A stretch of DNA of 36,077 nucleotides, taken from Marinomonas lutimaris (GTDB lineage Bacteria > Pseudomonadota > Gammaproteobacteria > Pseudomonadales > Marinomonadaceae). Location: NCBI RefSeq assembly GCF_019426345.1, contig NZ_JAHLLW010000015.1:1-36077 (forward strand). Direction: 5' to 3'. The position numbers and the translations under genes were made by a program. Each line of letters begins with the position of its first letter. The stretch's first letter is position 1. Positions 8,922 to 17,696 of this stretch are shown here, piece by piece. Below the pieces are notes generated by a model. That model ran no database searches. It had not been told where the DNA came from and saw nothing but the letters and a program-made list of their open reading frames with translations.

Positions 8922-9986
8922 TTAATCAAATTTCACTCTGTCTGTTTTTAGCAAAGCGGCACTGCTGGAGTTCACCAACTTGTCGCTTTTTCTTTCGATG
9001 AAGAAGACTTCTAGGTTTTCATTTTTGGCGATTTTTGCACCTTCAACTGGGCCAAGGCAAAGCATAGTTGTTGCCCATGCATCGCTGATCCTTGGATCAG
9101 TACCAAATACCGACGCTGAGACAAGGTCGTGTGTAATCGGCTTTCCTGTACTTGGATTAATGATATGGGAATACTCTACGCCGTTATCGTCGAAGTGGCG
9201 GTTATAAGTGCCTGATGTATCAAGAGTGACGCCATCTTCGTTTTTCACTGTGATGACTTTATAGACTTTTGGTGCGCCGTCAGCAGAAGGAATAGGGCTT
9301 TGGATCGCGACTCGCCATTTGTCACCATTAGGCTTGCGTCCTTTGATCTTCATATCGCCACCAAATTGCACCATGTAATTCTCGTAGCCTTTGGATTCCA
9401 GTACATGGCTTAACTTGCCAATAGTGTAGCCTTCGCCCATGGAAGAAAAATCAAGCTGTAAGAAAGGACGAGTTTTACGTACGCGCATATTTTCTTCGTC
9501 GACCTCTATCTTCTCTATCCCAAGCTCAGATTTTAGGGCGGTTAATTCTTCTGGTGTTGGTACGTGAAGTTTGTCGGTTTTAAAGCCCCATAAATCGAAC
9601 AAAGGCCCAATGGTCGGATCATAACAACCTTCTGATTTGGCGTGTATGTCTTGGGCGATTTGAACAAGCTCTACAAAATCCTGAGAAACGGGCTGCCAAG
9701 CCACAGAAGGGCTGCGGTTAAACTCGGAAATGAAGGAATCTGGACGATAAGTGGAAAGCTCTTTATCAATCTTCGCAAGCGTATCGTTAAACGCAGCTTG
9801 TACCTCGGCGACTGGAACTTCGTCTTCAGACCAAAAACTGATTTGATACGTCGTGCCTTGGGCATAACCTTCCACCGTTTCAAGTTTTGGTGGTTCACTG
9901 CACCCCACTAAAAAAGTCGTCATGAGAAGGGCGCTAAAGCCTGTAACTTTGGTTGCTTTAAAGCCAGATTTTATCGAAATAGACAT
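8922..9986 (-). CDS. apbE: FAD:protein FMN transferase, ApbE family lipoprotein
   Basis: Transfers FMN from FAD to a Thr/Ser of target proteins in the periplasm, with Mg2+. At 354 aa it is of normal ApbE length. The N-terminus is a lipoprotein signal with lipobox FLVGC (Cys29). Family motifs follow in order: ELSTYRPDSFISEFN, DPTIGPLFDLWGF, LDFSSMGEGYTIGKL (family: LD.SG.AKGYA.D), QFGGDMKIKG, HIINPSTGKP, and the Mg2+-site segment SDAWATTMLCLG near the C-terminus. AAGG lies upstream of the ATG. No obvious client is adjacent: there is no Nqr/Rnf subunit, NosR-like or FMN-bind protein, and the neighbouring lipoprotein lacks an S/T-GA-T type flavinylation motif. A small hairpin at 8875-8889 (CTCGC/GCGAG) just after the gene may end the transcript. 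Confidence 0.95.
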   Translation of the reverse strand: MSISIKSGFKATKVTGFSALLMTTFLVGCSEPPKLETVEGYAQGTTYQISFWSEDEVPVAEVQAAFNDTLAKIDKELSTYRPDSFISEFNRSPSVAWQPVSQDFVELVQIAQDIHAKSEGCYDPTIGPLFDLWGFKTDKLHVPTPEELTALKSELGIEKIEVDEENMRVRKTRPFLQLDFSSMGEGYTIGKLSHVLESKGYENYMVQFGGDMKIKGRKPNGDKWRVAIQSPIPSADGAPKVYKVITVKNEDGVTLDTSGTYNRHFDDNGVEYSHIINPSTGKPITHDLVSASVFGTDPRISDAWATTMLCLGPVEGAKIAKNENLEVFFIERKSDKLVNSSSAALLKTDRVKFD

Positions 9987-10126
9987 GAGATTTAAGCCTT
10001 ATGGATAGTAAGTTCAGTAAGTCTACCAGCCGTTTATGATCAACTCTATCGAAGCGATTAGTATCCACACTAATGTGCATTTTTGCTTGTTCTTGGCTAC
10101 GTTGTAATCAGCTGTTTTTTTACCCC

Positions 10127-11113
10127 CTAAAGCTCCGGAAGAAGACCATTCCTTACCGCGCCGGGTGAGATACCTGTCATTCGTTTGAAGGCTCGACTGA
10201 AAGACGCTGTTGAGCTATAGCCAAGGCGATCTGCAATTTCGTCAAGATTCAGGTTGTCTTGGCTGATCCATTGGCTTGCGAGTCGCATGCGCAGATTGCC
10301 TAGGTATTGCTGTGGTGTGGAGTGGGTTAATTCGGTAAAGCGCTCAGCAAAGACAGACCGTGAAACGCCCATTTCGGAAGCCATATCTGCTACCGACCAT
10401 TGTCGACCTGGGTCATGGTGCAGGGCGGATAATACCTGTGCCAATTTGGGGTCGCGCATGGCTTCAACCCAGCCGCAGACATCGCATCCAACTTCTACCC
10501 AACGACGTAAAATCGCTGCGGCCACGACATCGGCAAGTCTTGTTAAAATAACGCTGTATCCAGGTCGTTTGGCCTTTAGTTCTTTGGTCATGACATCAAG
10601 AATGGCCGGGATTTGAGGGTCATAATCGGGCACGGTTTCAATATGCATGACTTCGGGCTTCAAATGGGCTAATGGATGAAGCCAGCCTAAGTTGAACTCC
10701 ATCGCACAACTGAAAATATAGTTGTCTTTTGATCTACAAATTTCGGTATCACAAGCACGGATTTCAGAGGAGGCATCACACAGTGATACTTTTTCAAAGG
10801 CATCGATACTGACTAATGGCACGCCGTCTTCGCTATAAATATCGTGCGCTCCAGCGCAAGGCAACAATACAGCATCGCCACAGGCAAGTTTGTGTACAGC
10901 TCCGCTCTTGGTTCGAAGTAATACTGAACCTTGACCAATAAAATGAAAGTACGCCAATTTTGTATCGGCTCCTTCTCCATATTGCAGGCCGAATGGTGCT
11001 GAAATTTCGACACGCCGATATTCAAGGCCTTTAAGGCGAACACCGGACAGAAGCTCGTTTACCATGTCGTGTCGGCTTTCATTGAATTGGCTAGTTGGTA
11101 AAGAAGGTTGCAT
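10127..11113 (-). CDS. AraC family transcriptional regulator (cupin_6 sensor domain)
   Basis: A 328-residue DNA-binding regulator. The N-terminal ~200 residues form a cupin-type sensor (YFHFIGQGSVLLRTKSG... LACGDAVLLPCAGAHDIY, matching the AraC-associated cupin_6 family). The C-terminal ~100 residues hold the two AraC helix-turn-helices (WSVADMASEMGVSRSVFAERF and LDEIADRLGYSSTASFSRAFKRMTG). The start at 11113 is preferred because GGAG lies just upstream; the frame stays open far upstream, but that stretch is antisense to the MFS gene. It is divergent from that MFS exporter, the common arrangement for a regulator controlling its neighbouring exporter. A 21-bp spaced direct repeat lies in the shared promoter. 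Confidence 0.9.
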   Translation of the reverse strand: MQPSLPTSQFNESRHDMVNELLSGVRLKGLEYRRVEISAPFGLQYGEGADTKLAYFHFIGQGSVLLRTKSGAVHKLACGDAVLLPCAGAHDIYSEDGVPLVSIDAFEKVSLCDASSEIRACDTEICRSKDNYIFSCAMEFNLGWLHPLAHLKPEVMHIETVPDYDPQIPAILDVMTKELKAKRPGYSVILTRLADVVAAAILRRWVEVGCDVCGWVEAMRDPKLAQVLSALHHDPGRQWSVADMASEMGVSRSVFAERFTELTHSTPQQYLGNLRMRLASQWISQDNLNLDEIADRLGYSSTASFSRAFKRMTGISPGAVRNGLLPEL

Positions 11114-11130
11114 AATGCTCCGGACGAAAT

Positions 11131-11157
11131 GGTATAAATTTAAGATATATTGGTATA
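11131..11157. promoter_or_regulatory. Candidate AraC-type operator (direct repeat, 21-bp period)
   Basis: GGTATA occurs at 11131-11136 and again at 11152-11157, a 21-bp centre-to-centre spacing (two helical turns), inside the 127-bp divergent promoter between the araC-type gene and the MFS gene. AraC-family dimers typically bind direct repeats spaced this way. The surrounding AT-rich sequence also contains possible -10 elements, so the repeat could be partly coincidental. Confidence 0.4.
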
Positions 11158-11240
11158 TATCGTCTGGACTGTCCATATTATTCTTCTCTGCATGTTGTTC
11201 GATAGGCAATGTACAAACATTTATATCCAGAGGATTTTCA

Positions 11241-12446
11241 ATGACGAATACCGTAAATGAGCCATCCATGCAGACAAAAGAAACGCCTGCTTGGTGGGCT
11301 GTGATAGCCATGACGTTAGGGGTTTTTGGGTTAGTTACGGCAGAGTTTTTGCCTGCTAGTCTCCTTACTCCAATGGCATCAGACCTTTCCATTACCGAAG
11401 GCATGGCTGGCCAAGCGGTTTCGGCTACTGCTATTTTTGCGGTAATTGCCAGTCTTTTAACAGCCACCGTGACCCGCAGAATAGACCGTCGATACGTTTT
11501 GTTAGGCTTCTCTATACTATTAGTTATATCAAGCGCCTTGGTTGCACTTGCTCCGAACTTCTTCTTGCTGCTGGCTGGTCGGGTATTACTTGGTATCGCG
11601 CTTGGTGGTTTCTGGACCATGGCGGCCGCTGTCGTTATGCGCTTGGTTCCCGATAAAGACATTCCTCGTGCGCTGGCTATTATGTTTAGTGGTGTGTCAG
11701 CTGCGACGATTTTTGCGGCGCCGCTTGGAAGTTACCTTGGTGGTACTATTGGCTGGCGCAATGTCTTTTGGCTTGTCGCTTTACTAGGCGTTCTGGTTCT
11801 TTTTGTCCAGTTTGCGACCTTGCCGAAAATGCCGCCACGTGGGCGAGCGACATTGGGTACATTAATAGCAGTAATGAATCGACCGAGAATGAAGTTTGGC
11901 CTAATAATGCTGGTGCTTATTTTTACAGGTCACTTCGCATTATTCACCTATGTCCGACCCTTTCTTGAAAACGTAACAGGCGTTGCTACGGCTGGTATTT
12001 CTGGCATTTTGTTGGGCTTTGGTGTGGCGAACTTCATTGGGACTCACCTAGCTGGTGCGTTAATTGCGCGATCTCTGCGTCTTACCTTAACTGTTGCACC
12101 ATTGATCATTGGCTTAGCAGGAATAGGGATGGTTAGCATTCAGGGCGCTGTTGCTCCAACCGCTGTATTGGTAGCGATTTGGGGTATGGCGTTTGGTGGC
12201 GTGCCTGTTGGTTGGTCGACTTGGATCACGCGTAGTGTGCCGGACGAAGCCGAAAGCGGTGGTGGACTTTTAGTTGCTGCTATTCAAGTAGGGATTGCTA
12301 CCGGTGCCGCAGCGGGTGGATTGGTGTTTGATACAAGTGGTGCGTTGGGTGTCTTTAGTATCGCTGCTTTGATACTTCTGGCGGCTTCCTTGTTTGTCTC
12401 AATCGGCTTGAGAACTAAACCCACGGCAGTTGCAAAAAGCATTTGA
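11241..12446 (+). CDS. MFS transporter, NepI-like (DHA1 family exporter)
   Basis: A 401-residue inner-membrane proton antiporter with 12 predicted helices. The sequence closely follows E. coli NepI, the purine ribonucleoside (inosine) exporter: shared stretches include EFLPASLLTPMASDL, DRRYVLLGF, GRVLLGIALGGFW, APLGSYLGG.IGWRNVFW and VPVGWSTWITRS. The true start is the ATG at 11241 with AGAGGA six bases upstream; the frame continues 59 codons upstream, which would overlap the AraC gene. It is divergent from the AraC regulator, which probably controls it. Substrate by resemblance is a purine nucleoside, sugar or drug-like molecule; orthology to NepI is not proven. Confidence 0.9.
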   Translation: MTNTVNEPSMQTKETPAWWAVIAMTLGVFGLVTAEFLPASLLTPMASDLSITEGMAGQAVSATAIFAVIASLLTATVTRRIDRRYVLLGFSILLVISSALVALAPNFFLLLAGRVLLGIALGGFWTMAAAVVMRLVPDKDIPRALAIMFSGVSAATIFAAPLGSYLGGTIGWRNVFWLVALLGVLVLFVQFATLPKMPPRGRATLGTLIAVMNRPRMKFGLIMLVLIFTGHFALFTYVRPFLENVTGVATAGISGILLGFGVANFIGTHLAGALIARSLRLTLTVAPLIIGLAGIGMVSIQGAVAPTAVLVAIWGMAFGGVPVGWSTWITRSVPDEAESGGGLLVAAIQVGIATGAAAGGLVFDTSGALGVFSIAALILLAASLFVSIGLRTKPTAVAKSI

Positions 12447-12489
12447 TCTAAAAAACGCCTATCTATAAAAATCATTAGCCTAATGATTA

Positions 12490-12530
12490 AAGCACTCTGA
12501 TTATATTGTTAATAGTCAGGGTGCTTTTTT
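12490..12530 (+). terminator. Rho-independent terminator of the MFS gene
   Basis: AAGCACTCTGA (12490-12500) pairs with TCAGGGTGCTT (12516-12526) through ten Watson-Crick pairs and one wobble pair around a 15-nt loop, followed by a run of T to 12530. It lies 44 bp after the MFS stop and can also serve the convergent LysE gene. Confidence 0.82.
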
Positions 12531-12556
12531 ATTCATTGGGTATTAGTGTTTAAAGG

Positions 12557-13228
12557 TCAGTCTATTAATAATCGCAATCCGAGTGATGCCATTAGTAAAC
12601 CTGTCACCCGCTCGATCCATATCTTAAAAATCAGTACTTTTTGTTGGATTCTGGCTGACGTGAGTAAACATGCGACCAGTGCAAACCAGAGAAAATGCGC
12701 TAAAGCGATATAAGCGCCATAACCAAGCTCCATCAATAAAGAGGTATCAGTAGAAATAACTTGGCTAAACAAGGATACGATGAACAACATGGTTTTTGGG
12801 TTGAGTGCGTTACAGGCAAAACCAGACCAAAATGCAGAGCTGTGTTTAGATACTTTGTTTTGAGGCGAGTCTTCTTTTTTTGATAGCTCCGATGTTTTCC
12901 TCTTCCTGAGTTTTGAGCCCAAAATGATTGCCTTTATATCGGGCCATAAGGCAGAAATGCCTAGCCAAATAAGGTACATGGCGCCGAGATAGCGCAAGGT
13001 ATTCAGAACCCAAATATTATTTGCAAACACAATCCCCAGTCCCAAGAGTGTATAGGCTAAATGTACACTGATGGCAGCGCTTATTCCGATGGCGCATAAA
13101 ATGCCATCTCGTCGTCCTTTTAATAGTGAGACTTTTGACACCATTGCAAAATCTGGCCCTGGGCTCATAACAGCCAATAGCGTGATAATGGCAACGGAAT
13201 ATAACTCAAATTGGTCGATATTTAACAT
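12557..13228 (-). CDS. LysE/RhtB family amino-acid exporter
   Basis: A 223-residue inner-membrane efflux protein of the LysE/RhtB superfamily, which exports amino acids or their derivatives. Visible features are the N-terminal family motif MSPGPDFAMVSK, about six hydrophobic helices, a charged cytoplasmic loop in the middle (KLRKRKTSELSKKED) and the second motif NPKTMLFIVSLF. Length is typical. The start has only a weak GAGAG upstream. It is divergent from a LysR regulator, the standard arrangement for LysE/ArgO-type exporters and their activators, so that regulator probably controls it. The substrate cannot be inferred. Confidence 0.92.
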   Translation of the reverse strand: MLNIDQFELYSVAIITLLAVMSPGPDFAMVSKVSLLKGRRDGILCAIGISAAISVHLAYTLLGLGIVFANNIWVLNTLRYLGAMYLIWLGISALWPDIKAIILGSKLRKRKTSELSKKEDSPQNKVSKHSSAFWSGFACNALNPKTMLFIVSLFSQVISTDTSLLMELGYGAYIALAHFLWFALVACLLTSARIQQKVLIFKIWIERVTGLLMASLGLRLLID

Positions 13229-13297
13229 GGTAAGATACTCTCATCTGTGAATAATAAGAGCATGGATGAATGGGGAAATTAATAAAATCGATAATTA

Positions 13298-14200
13298 ATG
13301 GTGAATATTGTGAGTAATAGTCACATAAAAAGACGACTTCCTCCCTTGGGTGCATTGACTGCGTTCGAAGCAGCAGCGCGCCATCAAAGCTTTTCTCGTG
13401 CGGCTCAAGAGCTTCATTTAACTCACGGTGCAATTAGTCGAGCGGTTTCACACATAGAAGACCGTATTGGTGTACAGTTATTTGTTCGGCGCAATCGACG
13501 AGTATATCTCACGTCAGCTGGGCAAAGATTGTTAAAAACCACATCTGAAACGTTAGATGCACTGAGTCATACAGTGGAAGAAATCCACCGTCATGATAGC
13601 TCATCACCGTTTCTTACCGTGTCGTGCGAACCCAGTTTAGCTATGCGTTGGTTAATGCCACGTTTGGGGACTTTTCGGGAATTATGTCCAGAATTGAATA
13701 TAGACCTTAGGATGGCGGGTGGTCCGATTGATCTCTTATCGGAAAATTGTGATATTGCGATTCGACGCATGGACTTTGGCTTTCATGAAGATTATCAAGT
13801 AACGACACTTTGTGCTGAATCAGCTGGCCCTGTGTGTTCTAAAGTTTATTGGGATGGTGTTCAGAAAGATGTAAACAAGGCTAGTTGGCTACACAGTCGT
13901 ACTCGGCCTAATGCATGGAATGACTGGAAACAGGTTAATGGAATGGAAAACCTGGCCCCAAAAAATGAGCAGTATTTTGATCATTTCTTTTATGCCTTGC
14001 AGGCCGCACAAGAACAATTAGGTATGGCAATTGGTTCTATTCCGCTTGTAGAAGATGACTTAAAGGCGCAGCGGCTTATTGCACCATTAGGTATGCAATC
14101 TACAGGATATGATTACGCGATACTAACGTTGGATGACCCGAAGAAAGATCTGAGAATTGAGGCATTTGTTAATTGGTTAATAGGGCAAATTACTCGCTAA
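13298..14200 (+). CDS. LysR family transcriptional regulator (GcvA-like)
   Basis: A 300-residue LysR regulator. Residues about 12-75 form the winged HTH (LPPLGALTAFEAAARHQSFSRAAQELHLTHGAISRAVSHIE... in two consecutive stretches), with the pattern of the GcvA subgroup; the rest is the periplasmic-binding-like effector domain. It is divergent from the LysE exporter with about 70 bp between starts, which points to control of that gene and itself. The ATG at 13298 lacks a good Shine-Dalgarno; a GTG five codons in (13310) is no better. The gamma-glutamylcyclotransferase-like gene begins 15 bp downstream, so the two may be co-transcribed. Confidence 0.92.
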   Translation: MVNIVSNSHIKRRLPPLGALTAFEAAARHQSFSRAAQELHLTHGAISRAVSHIEDRIGVQLFVRRNRRVYLTSAGQRLLKTTSETLDALSHTVEEIHRHDSSSPFLTVSCEPSLAMRWLMPRLGTFRELCPELNIDLRMAGGPIDLLSENCDIAIRRMDFGFHEDYQVTTLCAESAGPVCSKVYWDGVQKDVNKASWLHSRTRPNAWNDWKQVNGMENLAPKNEQYFDHFFYALQAAQEQLGMAIGSIPLVEDDLKAQRLIAPLGMQSTGYDYAILTLDDPKKDLRIEAFVNWLIGQITR

Positions 14201-14215
14201 AAAGGAGCAAACTAG

Positions 14216-14638
14216 ATGCCTAAAGTGTTTGTATTTGGAACCTTGAAGGAAGGTTTCCCTAATTTTAAAACGAATAAAGGTATTCGCTACCGCGGGGAGT
14301 TTGCAACCAAAGCACGTTACCCCTTATATCTTGTAGGCGAGCGGTTTTCGCCTTGGTTGGTGTTGAAGGAAGGTGAAGGGCATACTGTGAAAGGGCAGGT
14401 GTTTGATGTGACGGATGACGTTTTAGCCGAGATGGACACATTGGAAAGAATTACGGCTGTAGATGGTTATCGCAAAGTTAGCCTGCCTGTTGTTTGCTTG
14501 GAATCAGGCGACGAAATTACGGTTCTCGCATACGGAAAACCACCCGAAATGTTGCAAGATGTTCAGGTGATGCAAGAGTTAGCTGGTGAGTATGGCCTTG
14601 AGCATGCTTCCCTATACCGAAGCCGAAGTGCTATTTAA
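14216..14638 (+). CDS. Gamma-glutamylcyclotransferase-like (AIG2/GGCT family) protein
   Basis: A 140-residue protein of the GGCT fold, whose members form 5-oxoproline from gamma-glutamyl compounds. The substrate-loop motif FVFGTLKEGF at residues 4-13 (family: YGTLK) and the later DTLERI segment with the expected catalytic Glu are visible, followed by the typical Y.K..V.V... strand region. AAAAGGAG precedes the ATG. It lies 15 bp after the LysR gene, so it may belong to the same transcript; a link to amino-acid export by the LysE protein is plausible. Exact substrate unknown. Confidence 0.85.
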   Translation: MPKVFVFGTLKEGFPNFKTNKGIRYRGEFATKARYPLYLVGERFSPWLVLKEGEGHTVKGQVFDVTDDVLAEMDTLERITAVDGYRKVSLPVVCLESGDEITVLAYGKPPEMLQDVQVMQELAGEYGLEHASLYRSRSAI

Positions 14639-14643
14639 TCAAG

Positions 14644-14673
14644 TTGGACAAGCCCACCAGAGAGCTTGCCCAA
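14644..14673. terminator. Hairpin between convergent genes
   Basis: TTGGACAAGC (14644-14653) pairs with GCTTGCCCAA (14664-14673) with one wobble around a 10-nt loop, between the GGCT gene and the convergent ABC operon. No T-run follows directly, so termination is possible but not certain. Confidence 0.4.
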
Positions 14674-14686
14674 CAAGGTTGAGCTT

Positions 14687-15808
14687 TTATTGACTGACAA
14701 CCGATTCAGGTTTGCCTTTGGGCTTGTAAATAGACAGTCCTGATTGGTCGTTGAACATGTGAAGACGTGACTCATCAATATAAAAGTTGGCCTCATCATC
14801 TTCATTGACTATATGACTGGATGGGGCTTCAACGGTTATTTGGCTCTCACCCAAGCGACTTGTCAGCTGGATCGTTGAGCCAAGCAATTCTAAATTCTCC
14901 ACCTTGCCTTTTATAACCAACGGATTACTGAGTAAATCTGGCGTGATATGAATATCACACGGACGAATACCGAGGGTTGCTTTAGTGTTGGTTTGATTGT
15001 CGTCAACGTCACCAAGTAAGTTGAGATTTTGTCCAGCAAGATCCACGTGCCAGCCTTCTTGTTTGCTTAAGGCCACTGGAATGAAGTTCATTGCTGGGCT
15101 GCCAATAAAGCCTGCAACAAACTTATTGGCAGGGGAGTGATAAATTTCTCTAGGCGTGCCCACCTGCTCAACTTTGCCATCACGCAATATCACGATACGA
15201 TCTGCCAACGTCATGGCTTCCACTTGATCGTGTGTCACATAAATGGTGGTTTTCTTCATTTTCTTATGCAGTGCTTTAATTTCCGCTCGCATGGAGTTTC
15301 GTAGTTTTGCATCTAAGTTAGAAAGCGGTTCGTCGAATAAAAACACTTCTGGTGTTCTTACCATCGCACGTCCCATTGCCACACGTTGACGTTGGCCGCC
15401 AGAAAGCGCTTTAGGTTTGCGGTCCAGTAAAGGGGTTAATTGCAACATGTCAGCAACTGGACGAACTTTTTCATCTATTTCTGCTTTACTCATTCCAGCC
15501 AGTTTTAAGGCAAACGCAATATTTTGATAAACGGACATATGCGGGTAAAGTGCGTAACTTTGGAATACCATTGCGATGTCACGTTCTATGGGTTCTAACT
15601 CGTTCATAACTTTATTATTGATAAGAATTTCACCGCCAGAGATGTCTTCTAGGCCAGCCAGCATTCTTAAGGTGGTCGACTTGCCACAGCCCGATGGGCC
15701 TAGGAACACAATAAACTCACCGTCATTAATTTTCAGATTAAAGTCTTTAACGGTATGTACATTACCTGAATAGACTTTTTCAACATGTTTAAATTCAACA
15801 GAAGCCAC
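14687..15808 (-). CDS. ABC transporter ATP-binding protein, carbohydrate type (MalK/UgpC family)
   Basis: The ATPase that powers the sugar importer encoded by the same operon. The 373-residue protein has the nucleotide-binding domain (1-235) with Walker A GPSGCGKST (37-45), signature LSGGQ (135-139), Walker B with D159/E160 in FLFDEP, and the switch His in THD. The C-terminal ~130 residues are the OB-fold (TOBE) regulatory domain typical of MalK/UgpC/MsmX ATPases. The start is a GTG with AAGGAAGAA a few bases upstream. It is the last gene of the operon, 30 bp after the second permease. Confidence 0.96.
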   Translation of the reverse strand: MASVEFKHVEKVYSGNVHTVKDFNLKINDGEFIVFLGPSGCGKSTTLRMLAGLEDISGGEILINNKVMNELEPIERDIAMVFQSYALYPHMSVYQNIAFALKLAGMSKAEIDEKVRPVADMLQLTPLLDRKPKALSGGQRQRVAMGRAMVRTPEVFLFDEPLSNLDAKLRNSMRAEIKALHKKMKKTTIYVTHDQVEAMTLADRIVILRDGKVEQVGTPREIYHSPANKFVAGFIGSPAMNFIPVALSKQEGWHVDLAGQNLNLLGDVDDNQTNTKATLGIRPCDIHITPDLLSNPLVIKGKVENLELLGSTIQLTSRLGESQITVEAPSSHIVNEDDEANFYIDESRLHMFNDQSGLSIYKPKGKPESVVSQ

Positions 15809-15838
15809 GAGATTCTTCCTTATTATATTTAATTAGAT

Positions 15839-16666
15839 TTAGCCTTTTACCGCACCGCCAGTTAAGCCTTCGACAATGTATTTTTGAGCAAACAAGAAAA
15901 ATATGATGGCAGGGCTAATGGTCACGGTGACATAGGCCAATATACGGTTCCATTCGATGCCATATTCGCCACGATATTGCATGATACCTAGCGTCCACGG
16001 ATATTGTTGTTCTGTGTTCAGCACCAACAAAGGCAGCAAGTAATTGTTCCAGCTTGCTACCAAGACAAAGACGCCAACGGTGGCAAGAATGGGCGTAGAA
16101 AGCGGTAGAATGACATGCCAATAGAATTTGATGTAACTACAGCCATCGACACGAGCGGCATCAAACAGTTCAGCAGGCAGCTGTTCGAAAAAGGTGCGGA
16201 ACAACAAAATACTGAAACCTAACCCGAATGCCACTTGAGGAATAACGACGCCAGATAAACTATCCAATAGACCAAGATCACGAATCTTCAGAAACAAGGG
16301 AAGTATCGCCGCGGCCGCTGGAAACATCATGCCAATTAAGAAGTAGTTATAAATGTATTTGTAGCCCGCAAACTTAATATGAGAAAAGGTAAACGCGGTC
16401 ATTGTGCCGATGATAATGGTCAGTAGTACCGAGAAAAACGCAATAATCAGTGAGTTTTTCATTAGCAACCAAATAGAGCCATCGGCAAAAACTTGTGCGT
16501 AATATTCAAACTCCCAAACATCTGGTAAGCCAAATGGGTTGGTGCGTAATTCGCCTAAGCTTTTGAACCCACCGAGCACAGTGGCAAACATAGGGACTAA
16601 TACAAAGCCAGCGACCAAGATTAGGAAGATGTATTTTCCCCAAGATATTCTTCGCATTGCTAACAT
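15839..16666 (-). CDS. Carbohydrate ABC transporter permease (MalG/UgpE family)
   Basis: One of the two membrane subunits of the sugar importer. The 275 residues carry about six membrane helices and the cytoplasmic EAA loop that contacts the ATPase (FDAARVDGCSYIKFYWHVILPLSTP, family EAA---G---------I-LP). The C-terminus ends in VEGLTGGAVKG, which is typical of MalG-type permeases. AAGGA lies before the ATG. It starts 12 bp after the other permease gene and is followed after 30 bp by the ATPase. Confidence 0.96.
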   Translation of the reverse strand: MLAMRRISWGKYIFLILVAGFVLVPMFATVLGGFKSLGELRTNPFGLPDVWEFEYYAQVFADGSIWLLMKNSLIIAFFSVLLTIIIGTMTAFTFSHIKFAGYKYIYNYFLIGMMFPAAAAILPLFLKIRDLGLLDSLSGVVIPQVAFGLGFSILLFRTFFEQLPAELFDAARVDGCSYIKFYWHVILPLSTPILATVGVFVLVASWNNYLLPLLVLNTEQQYPWTLGIMQYRGEYGIEWNRILAYVTVTISPAIIFFLFAQKYIVEGLTGGAVKG

Positions 16667-16678
16667 AGGGCGTTCCTT

Positions 16679-17626
16679 TTATTTTTTGTCTTTCATAATG
16701 GTGCTTTGATAGGTGAAGGCAAAAATCACACAGCAAATAAACAACACCACACCCACCGCACTACCAAAGCCAACATTCATTCTGGTAATACCAAATGTAT
16801 ATAGGTAAGAAACCAAGGTATGAGTGCTATTAGATGGTCCACCACCGGTGAGAGGCATAATGAGATCGAAGGTTTGTAGTGCCCCCAGAATACTGAAAAA
16901 GATGGATATTGTGATGCCCGACATAATGAGCGGGATTTTCACATACCAAATCGCCTGAAAACGGCTTGCGCCATCTAACTTGCTCGCTTCGATAAGGTCT
17001 TTAGGAACGCCTTGCAATGCCGCAATGTAAATCATCATGTGGAAGCCGAAATACTTCCAAACAAGCACCACAAGAATAGCCACAAACGCCCAGTTTTTAT
17101 CCGCCAATATGTACCAAGTATCGGTATTAAGCGCCTCGGTAAATTTCGCCATCACGCCGTAATCGCCATCAAAAACAAAACGCCAAATAAGACCAGCAGC
17201 CACTTCTGCTAAAATATAGGGCAAAAAGAAAATCAGGCGGAATAGGCTGTTGGCCCAGCTTTTTTTATAAATAGACAAAGCAATAATCAGTGCCAAAGGT
17301 AACTGAATAACCAAAGAAATAAGAATGATCTTAAAGGTATTCCATACGGCAGTGTCAAAAGCACCGTGCTTAAACAGACGAACATAATTGCTGAATTCTA
17401 CCCACTGACTTGGTTCACCATAGCCATTCCAGCGGAATAGGCTGTAATAGCCCGCTTCACCAATGGGCAAAATAACAAAAATAGTAAACAGCAATAAAGC
17501 TGGTGGTAAAAACAATACCAATGTCAGTAAGCGGTTACCGTGATTGTTTTTTTTAAACCAACGTGAGACATTTTGGTTTGAAGAAGTACTGGAGCGCTTT
17601 CCAATAGTGGTTACATCATTACTCAT
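16679..17626 (-). CDS. Carbohydrate ABC transporter permease (MalF/UgpA family)
   Basis: The partner membrane subunit, 315 residues, with a polar N-terminal tail (about 1-25), about six helices and the EAA loop IEASKLDGASRFQAIWYVKIPLI in two pieces. The P-loop-like stretch LTGGGPSNSTHTLVSYLY is characteristic of this family. The start at 17626 is chosen for its GAGG six bases upstream; an in-frame ATG at 17656 has none. It follows the binding-protein gene by about 70 bp and precedes the second permease by 12 bp. Confidence 0.95.
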   Translation of the reverse strand: MSNDVTTIGKRSSTSSNQNVSRWFKKNNHGNRLLTLVLFLPPALLLFTIFVILPIGEAGYYSLFRWNGYGEPSQWVEFSNYVRLFKHGAFDTAVWNTFKIILISLVIQLPLALIIALSIYKKSWANSLFRLIFFLPYILAEVAAGLIWRFVFDGDYGVMAKFTEALNTDTWYILADKNWAFVAILVVLVWKYFGFHMMIYIAALQGVPKDLIEASKLDGASRFQAIWYVKIPLIMSGITISIFFSILGALQTFDLIMPLTGGGPSNSTHTLVSYLYTFGITRMNVGFGSAVGVVLFICCVIFAFTYQSTIMKDKK

Positions 17627-17696
17627 AGCAAGCCTCGTGAAAGTGAGAACAGCCAACCTAAGTTGGCTGTATGGATCGATTAATGCTTATTCAGCG

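Noticed and set aside
11114..11662. The AraC-type frame stays open for 183 codons upstream of the chosen start.
   Set aside because: The extension runs antisense through the MFS coding sequence, has low-complexity composition unlike any AraC protein, and the ATG at 11113 has GGAG upstream. It is a by-product of the MFS codon pattern.
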